Shown here: in pieces, positions 17,873 through 26,508 of the stretch
Numbering within the stretch: the stretch's first letter is position 1
Layout of the letters: every line of letters begins with the position of its first letter
Assembly (NCBI RefSeq): GCF_900129905.1
Contig: NZ_FQXG01000006.1
Location: 20,580-84,579 of the forward strand
Source: Ferrimonas marina
GTDB taxonomy: Bacteria > Pseudomonadota > Gammaproteobacteria > Enterobacterales > Shewanellaceae
DNA length: 64,000 nt
Direction of reading: 5' to 3'
Notes under the pieces: generated by a model
The model's input: only the letters and a program-made list of their open reading frames with translations
The model's database searches: none
What the model was told of the DNA's origin: nothing
Made by a program: the position numbers and the translations under genes

Positions 17873-19243
17873 TTAGATCACCCGGCTGAACTGCTGCTGG
17901 CGGGCCTTGTCGCGGAAGTAGCGGTCAAAGCACATGCAGATGTTGCGGATCAGCAGGTTGCCCTGGGCAGTCACGGCGATGCGGTTGCCCTCGTGCTCTA
18001 CCAGTTCGTCCTCGATGAAGGGCGTCAGCAGCTCCAGGTCCTCGGCGAAGTACTGGTCGAAGTCGATATCCCAGTCCTGTTCGATCACCCGCTTATCCAG
18101 CTCGAAGTGACAGATCAGTTGCTTGATCACCGCGCGGCGGATGAAATCATCCCGCTCCAGCTGGCAGCCCTTCACGGTGGCGTGGCCCTTGCTGTCTACC
18201 GCCTCGTAGTAGTCCTTCAGGGCAACGGCATTCTGCGCATAGGCGTTGCCGATGTCGGAGATGGCGGAGGCACCCAGGCCCAGCAGATCGGCATCCGGCT
18301 GGGTGGTGTAGCCCTGGAAGTTACGGTGCAGCTTGCCTTCGCGCTGCAGCTTGGCCAGCGCGTCTTCCGGCTTGGCGAAGTGGTCCATGCCGATGAACTG
18401 GTAGCCGTCCTCGGTCAGGGTGTTGATGCTGTTCTCCAGGATCTTCAGCTTCTGCTGCGGCGACGGCAGATCAGTTTCGTGGATCTTACGCTGGGCGGCA
18501 AAACGGTGCGGCAGGTGGGCGTAGTTGAAGATGCTCAGACGATCCGGGCTCAGCTGTTTGATGCGCTCCAGGGTCTGCTGGAAGCTGTCCGGGGTCTGGT
18601 GCGGCAGGCCATAGATCAGATCCACGTTGGTGGAGCGGAAGCCCTTGTCGCGGGCGGCCTGGATCAGGTCGAAGATAAACTGTTCGTCCTGCTCACGGTT
18701 GACCGCTTCCTGCACCTGCTTGTTGAAGTCCTGGACGCCAACGGAGATGCGGTTAAAGCCCACTTCCTTGAGCACGTCCAGGGTGCCCAGATCGATCTCA
18801 CGCGGGTCGATCTCGATGGAGAACTCGCCCTCATCGGCAAAATGGAAGTGCTTCTTGAGCAGATCGGTCAGACGGCGGATCTGTTCCGGGTTCAGGAAGG
18901 TGGGGGTACCACCACCCCAGTGCATCTGGGTCACAACGTAGTGCTGGAACTTGGGCGCTCGGGTGAGGATCTCGCGCTCCAGGTAGTCCAGGTACTGGTC
19001 CGCCTTGTGAGGGTGGCGGGTGATGATCTTGTTGCAGCCGCAGTAGTAACACAGCTTGTGACAGAACGGCACGTGGATGTACAGCGACAGGTTTTTCTTG
19101 TCGGAGCCGGCGATGGCCGCATCCAGCTGCTCATCGGTGAACCCGGGGTGAAACTCTACCGCAGTGGGGTAGGAGGTGTATCGAGGCCCTGAGTAGTTAT
19201 ATTTCTCGATGAGGGACTGGTTCCAACTGATCTTTTCCTGCAC
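17873..19243 (-). CDS. hemN: Oxygen-independent coproporphyrinogen III oxidase HemN
   Basis: HemN is a radical-SAM enzyme converting coproporphyrinogen III to protoporphyrinogen IX without oxygen. I set the start at GTG 19243 because AGGAG precedes it at a good distance and the 456 residues then match E. coli HemN (457). A longer reading from 19357 would bury that ribosome binding site. The Fe4S4 motif is FCHKLCYYCGC, and KYNYSGPRYTSYPT near the N-terminus is family-specific. It lies downstream of yihI and DUF2489, in the E. coli-like order yihI-hemN. Confidence 0.97.
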   Translation of the reverse strand: MQEKISWNQSLIEKYNYSGPRYTSYPTAVEFHPGFTDEQLDAAIAGSDKKNLSLYIHVPFCHKLCYYCGCNKIITRHPHKADQYLDYLEREILTRAPKFQHYVVTQMHWGGGTPTFLNPEQIRRLTDLLKKHFHFADEGEFSIEIDPREIDLGTLDVLKEVGFNRISVGVQDFNKQVQEAVNREQDEQFIFDLIQAARDKGFRSTNVDLIYGLPHQTPDSFQQTLERIKQLSPDRLSIFNYAHLPHRFAAQRKIHETDLPSPQQKLKILENSINTLTEDGYQFIGMDHFAKPEDALAKLQREGKLHRNFQGYTTQPDADLLGLGASAISDIGNAYAQNAVALKDYYEAVDSKGHATVKGCQLERDDFIRRAVIKQLICHFELDKRVIEQDWDIDFDQYFAEDLELLTPFIEDELVEHEGNRIAVTAQGNLLIRNICMCFDRYFRDKARQQQFSRVI

Positions 19244-19386
19244 GGGGGACTCTCCTAGCAACATTCTGTTGGCATTATGCCGCTTTTGTTGGCGCAGGCC
19301 ACCGTTGTTGAGCGCCGTTTTGCCATATTGTTGCCACGGTGGGATCGGGTTCAACATTTTCCCTGCACCCTTGCGCCGTGAAGATC

Positions 19387-19409
19387 AAAAAAAACGGCCC
19401 AAGGGCCGC
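19387..19409 (-). terminator. Terminator of the yihI-DUF2489 unit
   Basis: On the minus strand CGGCCC and GGGCCG form a hairpin followed by eight T residues. It separates DUF2489 from hemN. Confidence 0.8.
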
Positions 19410-19437
19410 TTCTTTGCGAAAGGGAGACAGCTGGGGC

Positions 19438-19893
19438 TCAGCGCGCCGGCCACTCCGGGCTGCTGATCACCGTCAGATCCGGATCCATGCCGCTGCCCAG
19501 CTCCGCCTGCCAATGCTCCAGTTCCAGGTCCAGCTTCATCCGCTCGTTGCGTTTCAGTGCCTTACGCGCGGAAAGGATAGGCTGATCCGCCACCTTGTCG
19601 TACAGGGCGTGCAGGCCAGGAAACTGCTCACGCCACTGCTCCGGGGTGGTGCCGGGCAGTCCGCGCAGCAGGTTAACCAGGCGCAACGCCCCCTCGGCGG
19701 GCTCGCACTGCTGCTGCAGGCAGGCCTTGGCGATCAGCTGGATCTGCTCTTTCAGGTCCTGACGGCGCTGTTCTGCCTCCTGTTGCTGGCGGCGCGATTG
19801 CAGCGCGACCTGGCGCATCAGGTGGGCGGCATAGGCCGCCAGGGCGATGATCACCAGGACCGCCAGGATCAAGATACCTCCCTGTAATGACAT
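19438..19893 (-). CDS. DUF2489 family membrane protein
   Basis: The 151 residues contain one N-terminal membrane helix (about 6-25, ILILAVLVIIALAAYAAHL), then a Gln/Arg-rich helical stretch and a soluble domain (LIAKACLQQQCEPAEGALRL). This gene is a common neighbour of yihI in gammaproteobacteria. Its function is unknown. It starts 3 bp after yihI ends. Confidence 0.85.
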   Translation of the reverse strand: MSLQGGILILAVLVIIALAAYAAHLMRQVALQSRRQQQEAEQRRQDLKEQIQLIAKACLQQQCEPAEGALRLVNLLRGLPGTTPEQWREQFPGLHALYDKVADQPILSARKALKRNERMKLDLELEHWQAELGSGMDPDLTVISSPEWPAR

Positions 19894-19896
19894 CGC

Positions 19897-20412
19897 TTAC
19901 TCCTTGAATTGCTTAAGCAGGTCTTCACCTTGATCGAATTGGGCCAGCAGGTCGTCGTCGCCCTCAGGCTTGCTGGCGGCAGGAGCAGCGGGTGCTTCCT
20001 CTTCCTCTTCGATCCCCAGTTCATCCATCAATACGGCGATACGGGCCAGATTGGTTTCCAGCCAGAACTGATCGTGCTGGCTCAGCACCTCACCGTCTTC
20101 CAGCCGCTCGAGCAGGTCGTGCAGGCGCGGATCGTTCTCCAGCTTGGCCAGCTCCTTCTCCGGTGCCAGGGCCTTAGCCTTGGGGGCCTCGGTGCTGTCG
20201 ACAAACAACGGTACCGCCTTCTTGCTGCCATGGCGGGGGTCTTTGGCCTGGCTGGCGGTCGGGTTGTGCTGAACCTCGGCGCCGCTGTGGCGGCTGCCGG
20301 CTTTCAGGCCCTTGCCGCGCTTCTTGCTGGGCAGCAGGGCTTCTTTCTTCTCCCGCGCCGGCCGGGTGGGGCCGTTGCTGTTCACTTTGCGGGATTTCTT
20401 GATTCGGGTCAT
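19897..20412 (-). CDS. yihI: Der GTPase-activating protein YihI
   Basis: YihI stimulates GTP hydrolysis by the ribosome-assembly GTPase Der. The 171 residues have the basic N-terminus typical of the family (MTRIKKSRKVNSNG, REKKEALLPSKKRGKGLKAG) and an acidic C-terminal half (LENDPRLHDLLERLEDGE, LGIEEEEEAPAA). The position next to hemN and close to engB is as in E. coli. Confidence 0.92.
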   Translation of the reverse strand: MTRIKKSRKVNSNGPTRPAREKKEALLPSKKRGKGLKAGSRHSGAEVQHNPTASQAKDPRHGSKKAVPLFVDSTEAPKAKALAPEKELAKLENDPRLHDLLERLEDGEVLSQHDQFWLETNLARIAVLMDELGIEEEEEAPAAPAASKPEGDDDLLAQFDQGEDLLKQFKE

Positions 20413-20448
20413 GGGTGTGCCTCCGTTTGGGCCGGCGTTTATACCAGA

Positions 20449-21084
20449 TTATGCCGGTTTTTGCAGCAAGATGACGTCGCCGCCGACAATCTCGAGCTGT
20501 AAACCCTGTTGCTTGGCCAGGTATTGGAAGGTGGCGCGGCTGAAGAAGCTGACGTGGGTCGGGTCATTCTTGTAGTGCCACTGGGCAAACGCCTGGGGGC
20601 CTCGCACCAGCTTGGTCATCAGCCCAAGGGTACCGCCGGGCTTGAGCAGGCTGAGCAGCAGCCCCCACTCGCGACCAGGGCGGTAGAAGTGTTCGATCGC
20701 CTCGGTGCAGGTGACAAAGTCGTACTGCTGGCGCAGCGGGGCGCGATCCGGGGCGTAGTAGGGATCATAGAGTGCCACCTGGTGGCCAGCCTCGGTCAGC
20801 ATCGCCGCCAGCGCCGGGCCCGGGCCGCAGCCAAAGTCGAGGCCCACACTGGGCCCGTTCAGCCGCGCCTGTAGCGGCTCCGCCAGGCGATTAAGGAAGC
20901 GGCGGTAGCCTGGGTCGTCCGGGTGGTTCTGATGCTGGTCGTAGATCTGTTTTTCTGCCTGGGCCGGCAGCAGGGTGGCGGGATCGGCGAACACCAGCTG
21001 GCAGCGTTGACACTGGAAGTAGTGGCGACGTTTGTCCTGATGGTAGAGCGCGGTGTGCCGGTGTTGGCAGAGGGGACAGAGCAT
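20449..21084 (-). CDS. SAM-dependent methyltransferase with N-terminal zinc ribbon
   Basis: The 211 residues begin with two CxxC pairs (CPLC at 3-6 and CQRC near 27), a probable zinc ribbon. A class I methyltransferase follows, with motif I GLDFGCGPGPAL and the later DFVTCTEAIEHF. ATG 21084 is chosen with GGAAAG upstream; a TTG at 21111 is a weaker alternative. The substrate is unknown. The gene lies between yihI and the CsrC-like RNA and is not part of the E. coli arrangement. Confidence 0.88.
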   Translation of the reverse strand: MLCPLCQHRHTALYHQDKRRHYFQCQRCQLVFADPATLLPAQAEKQIYDQHQNHPDDPGYRRFLNRLAEPLQARLNGPSVGLDFGCGPGPALAAMLTEAGHQVALYDPYYAPDRAPLRQQYDFVTCTEAIEHFYRPGREWGLLLSLLKPGGTLGLMTKLVRGPQAFAQWHYKNDPTHVSFFSRATFQYLAKQQGLQLEIVGGDVILLQKPA

Positions 21085-21162
21085 GGAACTTTCCGGCGGA
21101 TAACGAGACAAAGGTCAGTATACCAACTACTTGATCTGGCTCGCCACGGCGGCGCGGCAAAT

Positions 21163-21564
21163 AAAAAAGGCGACAGATTGCTCTGTCGCCTCAGATGGGT
21201 GCCAAACGACACTCCTCCATATTTTGCTAACCAGGATTTCCTTTCCTGCTGAGAGACGTTCCCGGTCTAGTTTCCTTCTTTTTTTTGGCGCTTCCGTGCC
21301 TGACGTTATTGTTGTCGGTCTGCCTTGACGCTTTTTCTTTCGTCCTTAGTCCGTTATCCATAACGTTAAGGTCGCTGCCATCCTGGCAGCCATCGTCGTC
21401 CTGACGCAAAAGTTACCATCCATGTAATCCCATCTCCATGGGATCAGGCTCTCCGGCCTGTCTGTCTCCTACAGTGCGGTTTCCCACCGGTCCTGGGCGA
21501 CGCATCCTGCATCAGCTCCTTTGTTACCAACGGATTCCATTACCGTGGTCACCTCCTGTGTGAT
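21163..21564 (-). ncRNA. csrC: CsrB/CsrC-family sRNA sequestering CsrA
   Basis: This roughly 400-nt region has no convincing ORF. On the minus strand it carries about 23 GGA motifs, many as AGGA, CAGGAUG or AUGGA in predicted hairpin loops (for example GCUGCCAGGAUGGCAGC). It ends in a strong terminator: GGCGACAG/CTGTCGCC at 21169-21190 followed by TTTTTT. GGA-rich loops are the CsrA binding sites of CsrB/C RNAs. The location matches E. coli csrC, which lies between yihA (engB) and yihI in the same orientation as yihI. The 5' end is inferred from a TATAAA box at 21571-21576 and is uncertain by several bases. Confidence 0.88.
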
Positions 21565-21570
21565 TGCCAC

Positions 21571-21576
21571 TTTATA
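21571..21576 (-). promoter_or_regulatory. -10 element of the CsrC-like RNA
   Basis: TATAAA on the minus strand lies about 7 nt before the proposed 5' end. No good -35 is present, which fits an activator-dependent promoter. Confidence 0.5.
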
Positions 21577-21641
21577 GAGTTTGAGCTGGATCGCAACTTT
21601 AATTTCCATCGTGGGCTAGTTCAAAAAAATTGTTAAAAAAC

Positions 21642-21654
21642 TAAATGCATGATT
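21642..21654 (-). promoter_or_regulatory. Possible IHF site upstream of the CsrC-like RNA
   Basis: AATCATGCATTTA matches the IHF consensus WATCARNNNNTTR with one mismatch. It lies in an A/T-rich stretch (about 21620-21665) between the UvrY-like box and the promoter. IHF bending is known at csrB/rsm promoters. Confidence 0.4.
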
Positions 21655-21710
21655 ACCTTAGATTTTGCTGAAATGTGGCCAGCTGAGATAAGCCAAAGCC
21701 TTCTGCGGCT

Positions 21711-21727
21711 ATGGGCGATCTCTTACA
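21711..21727 (-). promoter_or_regulatory. UvrY/GacA-type upstream activating half-box
   Basis: The minus strand reads TGTAAGAGATCGCCCAT. The first 11 bases equal the left part of the GacA/UvrY box TGTAAGAGATCTCTTACA; the right half is not conserved. Its centre is about 155 bp upstream of the predicted start, the distance known for GacA-regulated sRNA genes. Confidence 0.65.
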
Positions 21728-21834
21728 GGGGTTAGATCCATTCTCTGTAGTGAAAACGTAAACGGCAGTGAATACATTGTGATACCTCTACGCTTACCTG
21801 CATAACACGCTGACTTTTAGGGAATTAGAAAAAC

Positions 21835-21862
21835 AAAAAACGGGCACTAGGCCCGTTTTTTT
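21835..21862 (-). terminator. Terminator of the cytochrome c4 gene (bidirectional)
   Basis: CGGGC/GCCCG is flanked by A-runs and T-runs on both sides, directly after the cytochrome stop codon on the minus strand. Confidence 0.8.
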
Positions 21863-21876
21863 CACCCCCGAAAGGG

Positions 21877-22506
21877 TTACTTCATGCTGTTGATGTACTG
21901 CGCCAGCAGCTCGATCTCTTCGTCGGTCAGCTTCTTGGCGATGTCGCCCATCATGCCGTTCAGATCGTTATGACGGGCACCGCTGCGGAATTTTTCCAGC
22001 TGCGCCTTGAGGTAGCCGGTGTGCTGGCTGGCAACGGCGGGGTAGCCGGCCAGGCTCATGCCCTGGCCATCGACACCATGGCAGGCCACACAGGCGGTGA
22101 TCTGACGCTCCGGATCGCCACCCATATAGAGGGCGTGACCCTGGTCGGCGATCTCAGCACTGACCTCGGCACCGGGGCTGATGGACTGGCTGGCGTACCA
22201 GGCAGACACATCGGCCACGTCCTGCTCGGTGGCGAGCATCATCGCCATGCCGGACATCACGGGGTCATGACGGCCTTGCTCGCCGTTGGTTTGACCCGCC
22301 AGCTTGAACTCGTTGATCTGCTTAATCAGGTAATCCACATGCTGACCGGCGATCTTCGGATACATGTCGATGGGGCTGTTACCGTCCATGCCGTGGCAGG
22401 CTACGCAGGTGGCCGCCTTGGCTTGTCCAGCACTGGCATCGCCTTGTGCCATGGCCGTGGTGGAGATCGAGGACAGTACAGCGAGGGCTACAACAAACTT
22501 TTTCAT
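21877..22506 (-). CDS. Periplasmic di-heme cytochrome c4
   Basis: The 209 residues have a Sec signal peptide (MKKFVVALAVLSSISTTAMA) and two c-type heme motifs, CVACHG near 34 and CVACHG near 137, in two homologous halves, as in cytochrome c4. Each half has a Met-containing segment for the sixth ligand (PVMSGMAMM; LNGMMGDIAKKL). Such proteins donate electrons to terminal oxidases. It is divergent from engB, an arrangement common in Shewanella and Vibrio. Confidence 0.93.
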   Translation of the reverse strand: MKKFVVALAVLSSISTTAMAQGDASAGQAKAATCVACHGMDGNSPIDMYPKIAGQHVDYLIKQINEFKLAGQTNGEQGRHDPVMSGMAMMLATEQDVADVSAWYASQSISPGAEVSAEIADQGHALYMGGDPERQITACVACHGVDGQGMSLAGYPAVASQHTGYLKAQLEKFRSGARHNDLNGMMGDIAKKLTDEEIELLAQYINSMK

Positions 22507-22676
22507 GACGTTCCAACTTTTTGTTCTTTAGCGTTTCTTTCCCTGCCGCAACGCTCGCCTGTTAAAATGGAGGGAGCATGCTGCAGGCATTTTACACGAA
22601 ACCGGAGCCAGATCTAAGAGTTGCTGCTTTTTGTGAGCTGAACCGCGCTCGACTGGCCCGCCTTACGGAGTTCTAC

Positions 22677-23309
22677 GTGACAGAACAAGTTATCGATTTT
22701 CGCCGGGCACAGTTTGTGACCAGTGCACCGGACATCCATCACCTGCCGGAAGACAGTGGCATGGAGATCGCTTTCGCCGGCCGCTCCAACGCTGGCAAGT
22801 CCAGCGCCCTCAATACCCTGACCGATCATCGCGGCCTGGCCCACACCAGTAAGCGACCGGGTCGCACCCAGTTGATCAACGTGTTTCGCTTGACCGACGA
22901 CAAGCGGCTGATCGATCTGCCCGGCTACGGCTTTGCCAAGGTACCGCTGGAGATGAAGCTGCAGTGGCAGGAGAAGCTGGCCCAATACCTGGAGGAGCGT
23001 CGTTGCCTCAAGGGGCTGGTGGTGTTGATGGACATCCGCCATCCGCTCAAGGATCTGGACCACAACATGATCCGCTGGGGTGTGGCCGCCGGCATGCCGG
23101 TGCTGGTACTGCTGACCAAGGCGGACAAGCTGAAGCAGGCGGAAAAGCAGAAGACCCTGCGCACGGTGAAGGCAGCCCTGGCGGAGCTGGAGGGGGAGAT
23201 CGTGGTGCAGCTGTTCTCGTCGCTGAAGGGCACCGGGCGTGAGCCGGCCCTCAAGGTGCTGACCGAGTGGTTTGATCGCCATGATGGCGAAGCGCTGATC
23301 GAGGAGTAA
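22677..23309 (+). CDS. engB: Ribosome biogenesis GTPase EngB (YsxC/YihA)
   Basis: This essential small GTPase functions in 50S assembly. The start is set at GTG 22677, with GGAG 6 nt upstream, which gives 210 residues as in E. coli. The longer frame from 22578 has no family support. G1 is [10 protein letters not shown]2 falls in [10 protein letters not shown]3 is DLPGYG and G4 is TKAD. It lies between Spot 42 and the cytochrome gene as in relatives. Confidence 0.95.
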   Translation: MTEQVIDFRRAQFVTSAPDIHHLPEDSGMEIAFAGRSNAGKSSALNTLTDHRGLAHTSKRPGRTQLINVFRLTDDKRLIDLPGYGFAKVPLEMKLQWQEKLAQYLEERRCLKGLVVLMDIRHPLKDLDHNMIRWGVAAGMPVLVLLTKADKLKQAEKQKTLRTVKAALAELEGEIVVQLFSSLKGTGREPALKVLTEWFDRHDGEALIEE

Positions 23310-23341
23310 AAAAAACCGGTGATCATGGAATGACCACCGGT
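23308..23341 (-). terminator. Strong minus-strand terminator downstream of spf
   Basis: On the minus strand ACCGGTGGTCAT and ATGATCACCGGT form a 12-bp stem with one G-U pair and a 3-nt loop, followed by eight T residues. The plus strand has an A-C mismatch in the same stem and no T-run, so the element points to the minus strand, opposite to engB. Confidence 0.75.
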
Positions 23342-23425
23342 ACAGTAAAAGCCAATCTGGGGAGAAGCTTTTAAATAACGATAACAAGACACATCGGCAG
23401 GCCAATGCGTTGAGATGACTATAGC
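23310..23425 (-). ncRNA. Candidate minus-strand sRNA between engB and spf
   Basis: Spot 42 ends at its own terminator near 23516, yet a second strong minus-strand terminator stands at 23308-23341. Two -10-like hexamers on the minus strand (TATAGT near 23418-23423 and TATACT near 23447-23452) could start a short transcript. No -35 is convincing and there is no coding frame. The alternative is a fail-safe terminator for polA/spf read-through. Confidence 0.35.
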
Positions 23426-23515
23426 GCAAACGCCTATAGAATTAAAGTATATGCTCTAACCCTGTTTTTGTTGGCTTTTTACCCTGATTCGCGGCTTTAT
23501 GCCGGAAAAAGGTAC

Positions 23516-23623
23516 AAAAAAACCCCGGCAAGCGAGCTTGCCGGGGGGCCAAATTTTGGCGATCGTCCAACGGACAATCAAAACAGGTTTGAAAGATAGA
23601 ACATCTTTACCTCTGTACCCTAC
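23516..23623 (-). ncRNA. spf: Spot 42 RNA
   Basis: The minus strand begins GTAGGGTACAGAGGTAAAG and continues ATGTTCTATCTTTCA, nearly identical to the E. coli Spot 42 5' region. It ends with a GC-rich hairpin CCCCGGCAAGCUCGCUUGCCGGGG and seven T residues. The length, about 108 nt, matches the 109 nt of E. coli. Spot 42 is an Hfq-dependent sRNA that acts in catabolite repression and galK discoordination. It lies just downstream of polA in the same orientation, the conserved locus. Confidence 0.95.
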
Positions 23624-23630
23624 GCGACAC

Positions 23631-23670
23631 AGCATACCCAAGGGAAACGCTGAGCGGAAAGTGCTTTCAC
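23631..23670 (-). promoter_or_regulatory. Spot 42 promoter with possible CRP half-site
   Basis: TATGCT (23631-23636, minus strand) lies 7 nt before the RNA 5' end. About 40 bp upstream of the start the plus strand reads GGAAAGTGCTTTCACT, with one good CRP half-site (TCACT) and one poor one. In E. coli CRP represses spf; the CRP call here is tentative. Confidence 0.5.
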
Positions 23671-23702
23671 TGCTGAATTGTATTTTATGTGCTCTTGATC
23701 GC

Positions 23703-23727
23703 AAAAAAAGGGCCCTTGGGGCCCTTT
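23703..23727 (-). terminator. Terminator of polA
   Basis: On the minus strand AAAGGGCCCC-AA-GGGCCCTTTTTTT forms a GC-rich hairpin with a T-run, 25 bp after the polA stop. Confidence 0.85.
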
Positions 23728-23751
23728 ATGACGTTTATCCTACACGGCTGG

Positions 23752-26508
23752 TTAATGAGCCTGGTCCCAGTTCTCTCCCAGACCGGCTTCTGCTATCAGC
23801 GGCACGTCCAACTCTGCCGCCTGCTCCATCAGCTCACACAGGGCTTTCTGGTGGCTCTCGGCCACATCCTCGCGCACCTCAAACACCAGTTCATCGTGCA
23901 CCTGCATCAGTAGACGGATCTCTTCTTTTGGCTGGGTTGCCAGGTAGCTGTCCACCAGCAGCATCGCCTTCTTGATGATGTCCGCCGCCGTGCCCTGCAT
24001 CGGTGCATTGATCGCGGCTCGTTCGGCGGCCTGCTGACGCATCTTGTTACGGGCGTTGATCTCCGGCAGGTGCAGGCGGCGACCAAACAGGGTTTCCACG
24101 TACTGATCGTCGTGGGCCTGCTTGCGGGTCCCGTCCATGTATTCCAGCACACCGGGGTAGCGGTGGAAGTAGGTGTCGATGTAATCCTGGGCTTCGTAGC
24201 GCGGGATCCCCAGCTGCTTAGCCAGACCGAACGCGGACATGCCGTAGATCAGGCCGAAGTTGACCGCCTTGGCGCGGCGGCGCTGCTCGGTGGTGACCTC
24301 ATCAAAGGGCACGCCGGAGACCTCGGCGGCGGTGGCCCGGTGGATGTCCTTGCCTTCGGCAAAGGCCTGCAGCAGGCCGGCATCCTGGGACAGGTGGGCC
24401 ATGATCCGCAGCTCAATCTGGGAGTAATCGATGGCCAACAGCTGGTAACCCTCCGGGGCGATAAAGGCCTGACGGATCCGTCGCCCCTCGTCGCTGCGGA
24501 TCGGGATGTTCTGCAGGTTGGGATCGGTACTGGAGAGACGGCCGGTGGCGGTGACCGCCTGATGATAGGAGGTGTGCACCCGCCCTTCCGACTTCACCAT
24601 CATCGGCAGCTTGTCGGTGTAGGTGTTCTTCAGCTTGGCCAGGCTGCGATGCTCCAGGATCAGCTTAGGCAGCGGGTAGTCCAGTGCCAGCTCCTGCAGT
24701 ACCTCCTCGGCAGTGGAGGGGGCGCCCTTGGGGGTCTTCTTCAGTACCGGGTAACCGAGCTTTTCGAACAGGATTGCCTGCAACTGCTTGGTGGAGCTGA
24801 GGTTGAAGGTTTCGCCGGCGACCTCGTAGGCCTCTTGCTCCAGATGCTGCAATTTCGCGGCGATCTCGCTGCTTTGCTGATGCAACTTGTCGGTATCCAG
24901 CAGAACGCCGTTGCGCTCCATCCGCGACATCACCGGTACCAGCGGCAGCTCGATCTCGCGGAAGATCCGCGCTGGCCCCTCCAGCTCGGCCAAGCGTGGC
25001 ATCAGGTGCTGGTGCAGGCGCAGGGTGATGTCCGCATCTTCAGCGGCATAGGGCGCGGCCTGCTCCAGCGGGATCTGATTGAAGGTCTTCTGCTTGGCGC
25101 CCTTGCCGGCGATCTCTTCAAAATGGGTGGTCTTGTGGCCCAGGTACTTGAGCGCCAGATCGTCCATGTTGTGCTTGCCGGCGGTGGAGTTGAAGCAGTA
25201 GGACTCCAGCATGGTGTCGAAGGCGATACCGGCCAGCTCAATGCCGTACTTAGCCAGTACTGACATGTCGTACTTGAGGTTTTGCCCGACCTTCTGCAGT
25301 CCGGCATCCTCAAGCAGGGGTTTCAGCTTGGCCAGCACTAGGTCTCGGTCCAGTTGTACCGGCGCACCTTCGTAATCGTGGGCCACCGGCAGGTAGGCAG
25401 CCTTGCCCGGCTCCACTGCGAAGGAGAGCCCCACCAGCTCCGCCTCCATGTAATCGAGGCTGGTGGTTTCGGTATCCAGGGCAATGAGTTCGGCCTGCTT
25501 GAGGGAACTGATCCATCTGTCCAGCTGGCTTTCAGTCAAGATCAGCTCGTGCTCGGTGGCGGTCTGGGCCGGGGCGGGGGTGGCCTCTGCCGGTGCGTTG
25601 CCCGGGGCGGTGGGCAGCACGGCGCCGCCATCCAGTACCTCGTTGAGCCAACGACGGAACTCCAGCTCACCATACAGCTTGGCCAGGGCGTCGCGGTCCA
25701 CCTCACCGATGTTGAGCTGATCCGGGCCCAACTCCAGTTCGACGTCGGTCTTGATGGTGGCCAGGGCATAGGAGAGGAAGGCGTCCTCTTTGTGCTCCCG
25801 CAGCTTCTTCGGCATGGTCTTGCTGCCACGGAAGCCCAGCGGCACCACTGCGTCCACGTCCTGGTAGATACTCTCCAGGCTGCCGATCCCCTGCAGCATC
25901 GCCAGCGCGGTCTTTTCGCCCACACCCGGCAGGCCGGGGATGTTATCGACCTTGTCCCCCATCATCGCCAGCAGATCGATGATCAGCTCTGGGCCGACGC
26001 CAAACTTGTCCCGCACGCCCTGGGGATCCAGGGTGGTGTCGGTCATGGTGTTGACTAGGGTGACCTTGTCGGTAACCAGCTGCGCCATGTCCTTATCGCC
26101 GGTGCTGATCAGCACGTCATAGCCGGCCTGCTCTCCGGCCACCGCCAGGGTACCGATCACATCGTCCGCTTCCACTCCCGGCTCGACGATCATCGGCAGG
26201 CCTAGGGCCTGGATGATGGCGTGCAGCGGGGCGATCTGGCTGCGCAGATCGTCCGGCATCGGCGGGCGCTGGGCCTTGTACTGATCGTACATCTCATCGC
26301 GGAAGGTCTTGCCCTTGGCATCGAACACCACGGCCATGTGGCTGGGGTGGTATTGGCGCAATAGGCTGCGCAGCATGTTAACCACGCCGTAGACCGCTCC
26401 GGTGGGCTCGCCCTTGGAGTTGGTCAGGTGCGGCGGCGCATGGTAGGCGCGGTAGAGATAGGAGGAACCGTCGACCAGGATCAGCGGGGTTTTGTCAGGC
26501 TGGGACAT
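23752..26508 (-). CDS. polA: DNA polymerase I
   Basis: Pol I acts in nick translation, Okazaki fragment maturation and repair. The 918 residues compare with 928 in E. coli. The 5' nuclease domain (about 1-290) starts [15 protein letters not shown]. The 3'-5' exonuclease domain has its first acidic motif intact ([10 protein letters not shown], near 347), so proofreading should be active. Polymerase motif A is [14 protein letters not shown], motif [17 protein letters not shown] and motif [11 protein letters not shown]. The gene is followed by its terminator and then by spf. Confidence 0.98.
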   Translation of the reverse strand: MSQPDKTPLILVDGSSYLYRAYHAPPHLTNSKGEPTGAVYGVVNMLRSLLRQYHPSHMAVVFDAKGKTFRDEMYDQYKAQRPPMPDDLRSQIAPLHAIIQALGLPMIVEPGVEADDVIGTLAVAGEQAGYDVLISTGDKDMAQLVTDKVTLVNTMTDTTLDPQGVRDKFGVGPELIIDLLAMMGDKVDNIPGLPGVGEKTALAMLQGIGSLESIYQDVDAVVPLGFRGSKTMPKKLREHKEDAFLSYALATIKTDVELELGPDQLNIGEVDRDALAKLYGELEFRRWLNEVLDGGAVLPTAPGNAPAEATPAPAQTATEHELILTESQLDRWISSLKQAELIALDTETTSLDYMEAELVGLSFAVEPGKAAYLPVAHDYEGAPVQLDRDLVLAKLKPLLEDAGLQKVGQNLKYDMSVLAKYGIELAGIAFDTMLESYCFNSTAGKHNMDDLALKYLGHKTTHFEEIAGKGAKQKTFNQIPLEQAAPYAAEDADITLRLHQHLMPRLAELEGPARIFREIELPLVPVMSRMERNGVLLDTDKLHQQSSEIAAKLQHLEQEAYEVAGETFNLSSTKQLQAILFEKLGYPVLKKTPKGAPSTAEEVLQELALDYPLPKLILEHRSLAKLKNTYTDKLPMMVKSEGRVHTSYHQAVTATGRLSSTDPNLQNIPIRSDEGRRIRQAFIAPEGYQLLAIDYSQIELRIMAHLSQDAGLLQAFAEGKDIHRATAAEVSGVPFDEVTTEQRRRAKAVNFGLIYGMSAFGLAKQLGIPRYEAQDYIDTYFHRYPGVLEYMDGTRKQAHDDQYVETLFGRRLHLPEINARNKMRQQAAERAAINAPMQGTAADIIKKAMLLVDSYLATQPKEEIRLLMQVHDELVFEVREDVAESHQKALCELMEQAAELDVPLIAEAGLGENWDQAH

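Noticed and set aside
21131-21409. Two short ORFs over the CsrC-like RNA
   Set aside because: They are short, without ribosome binding sites, and cover the GGA-rich structured RNA.
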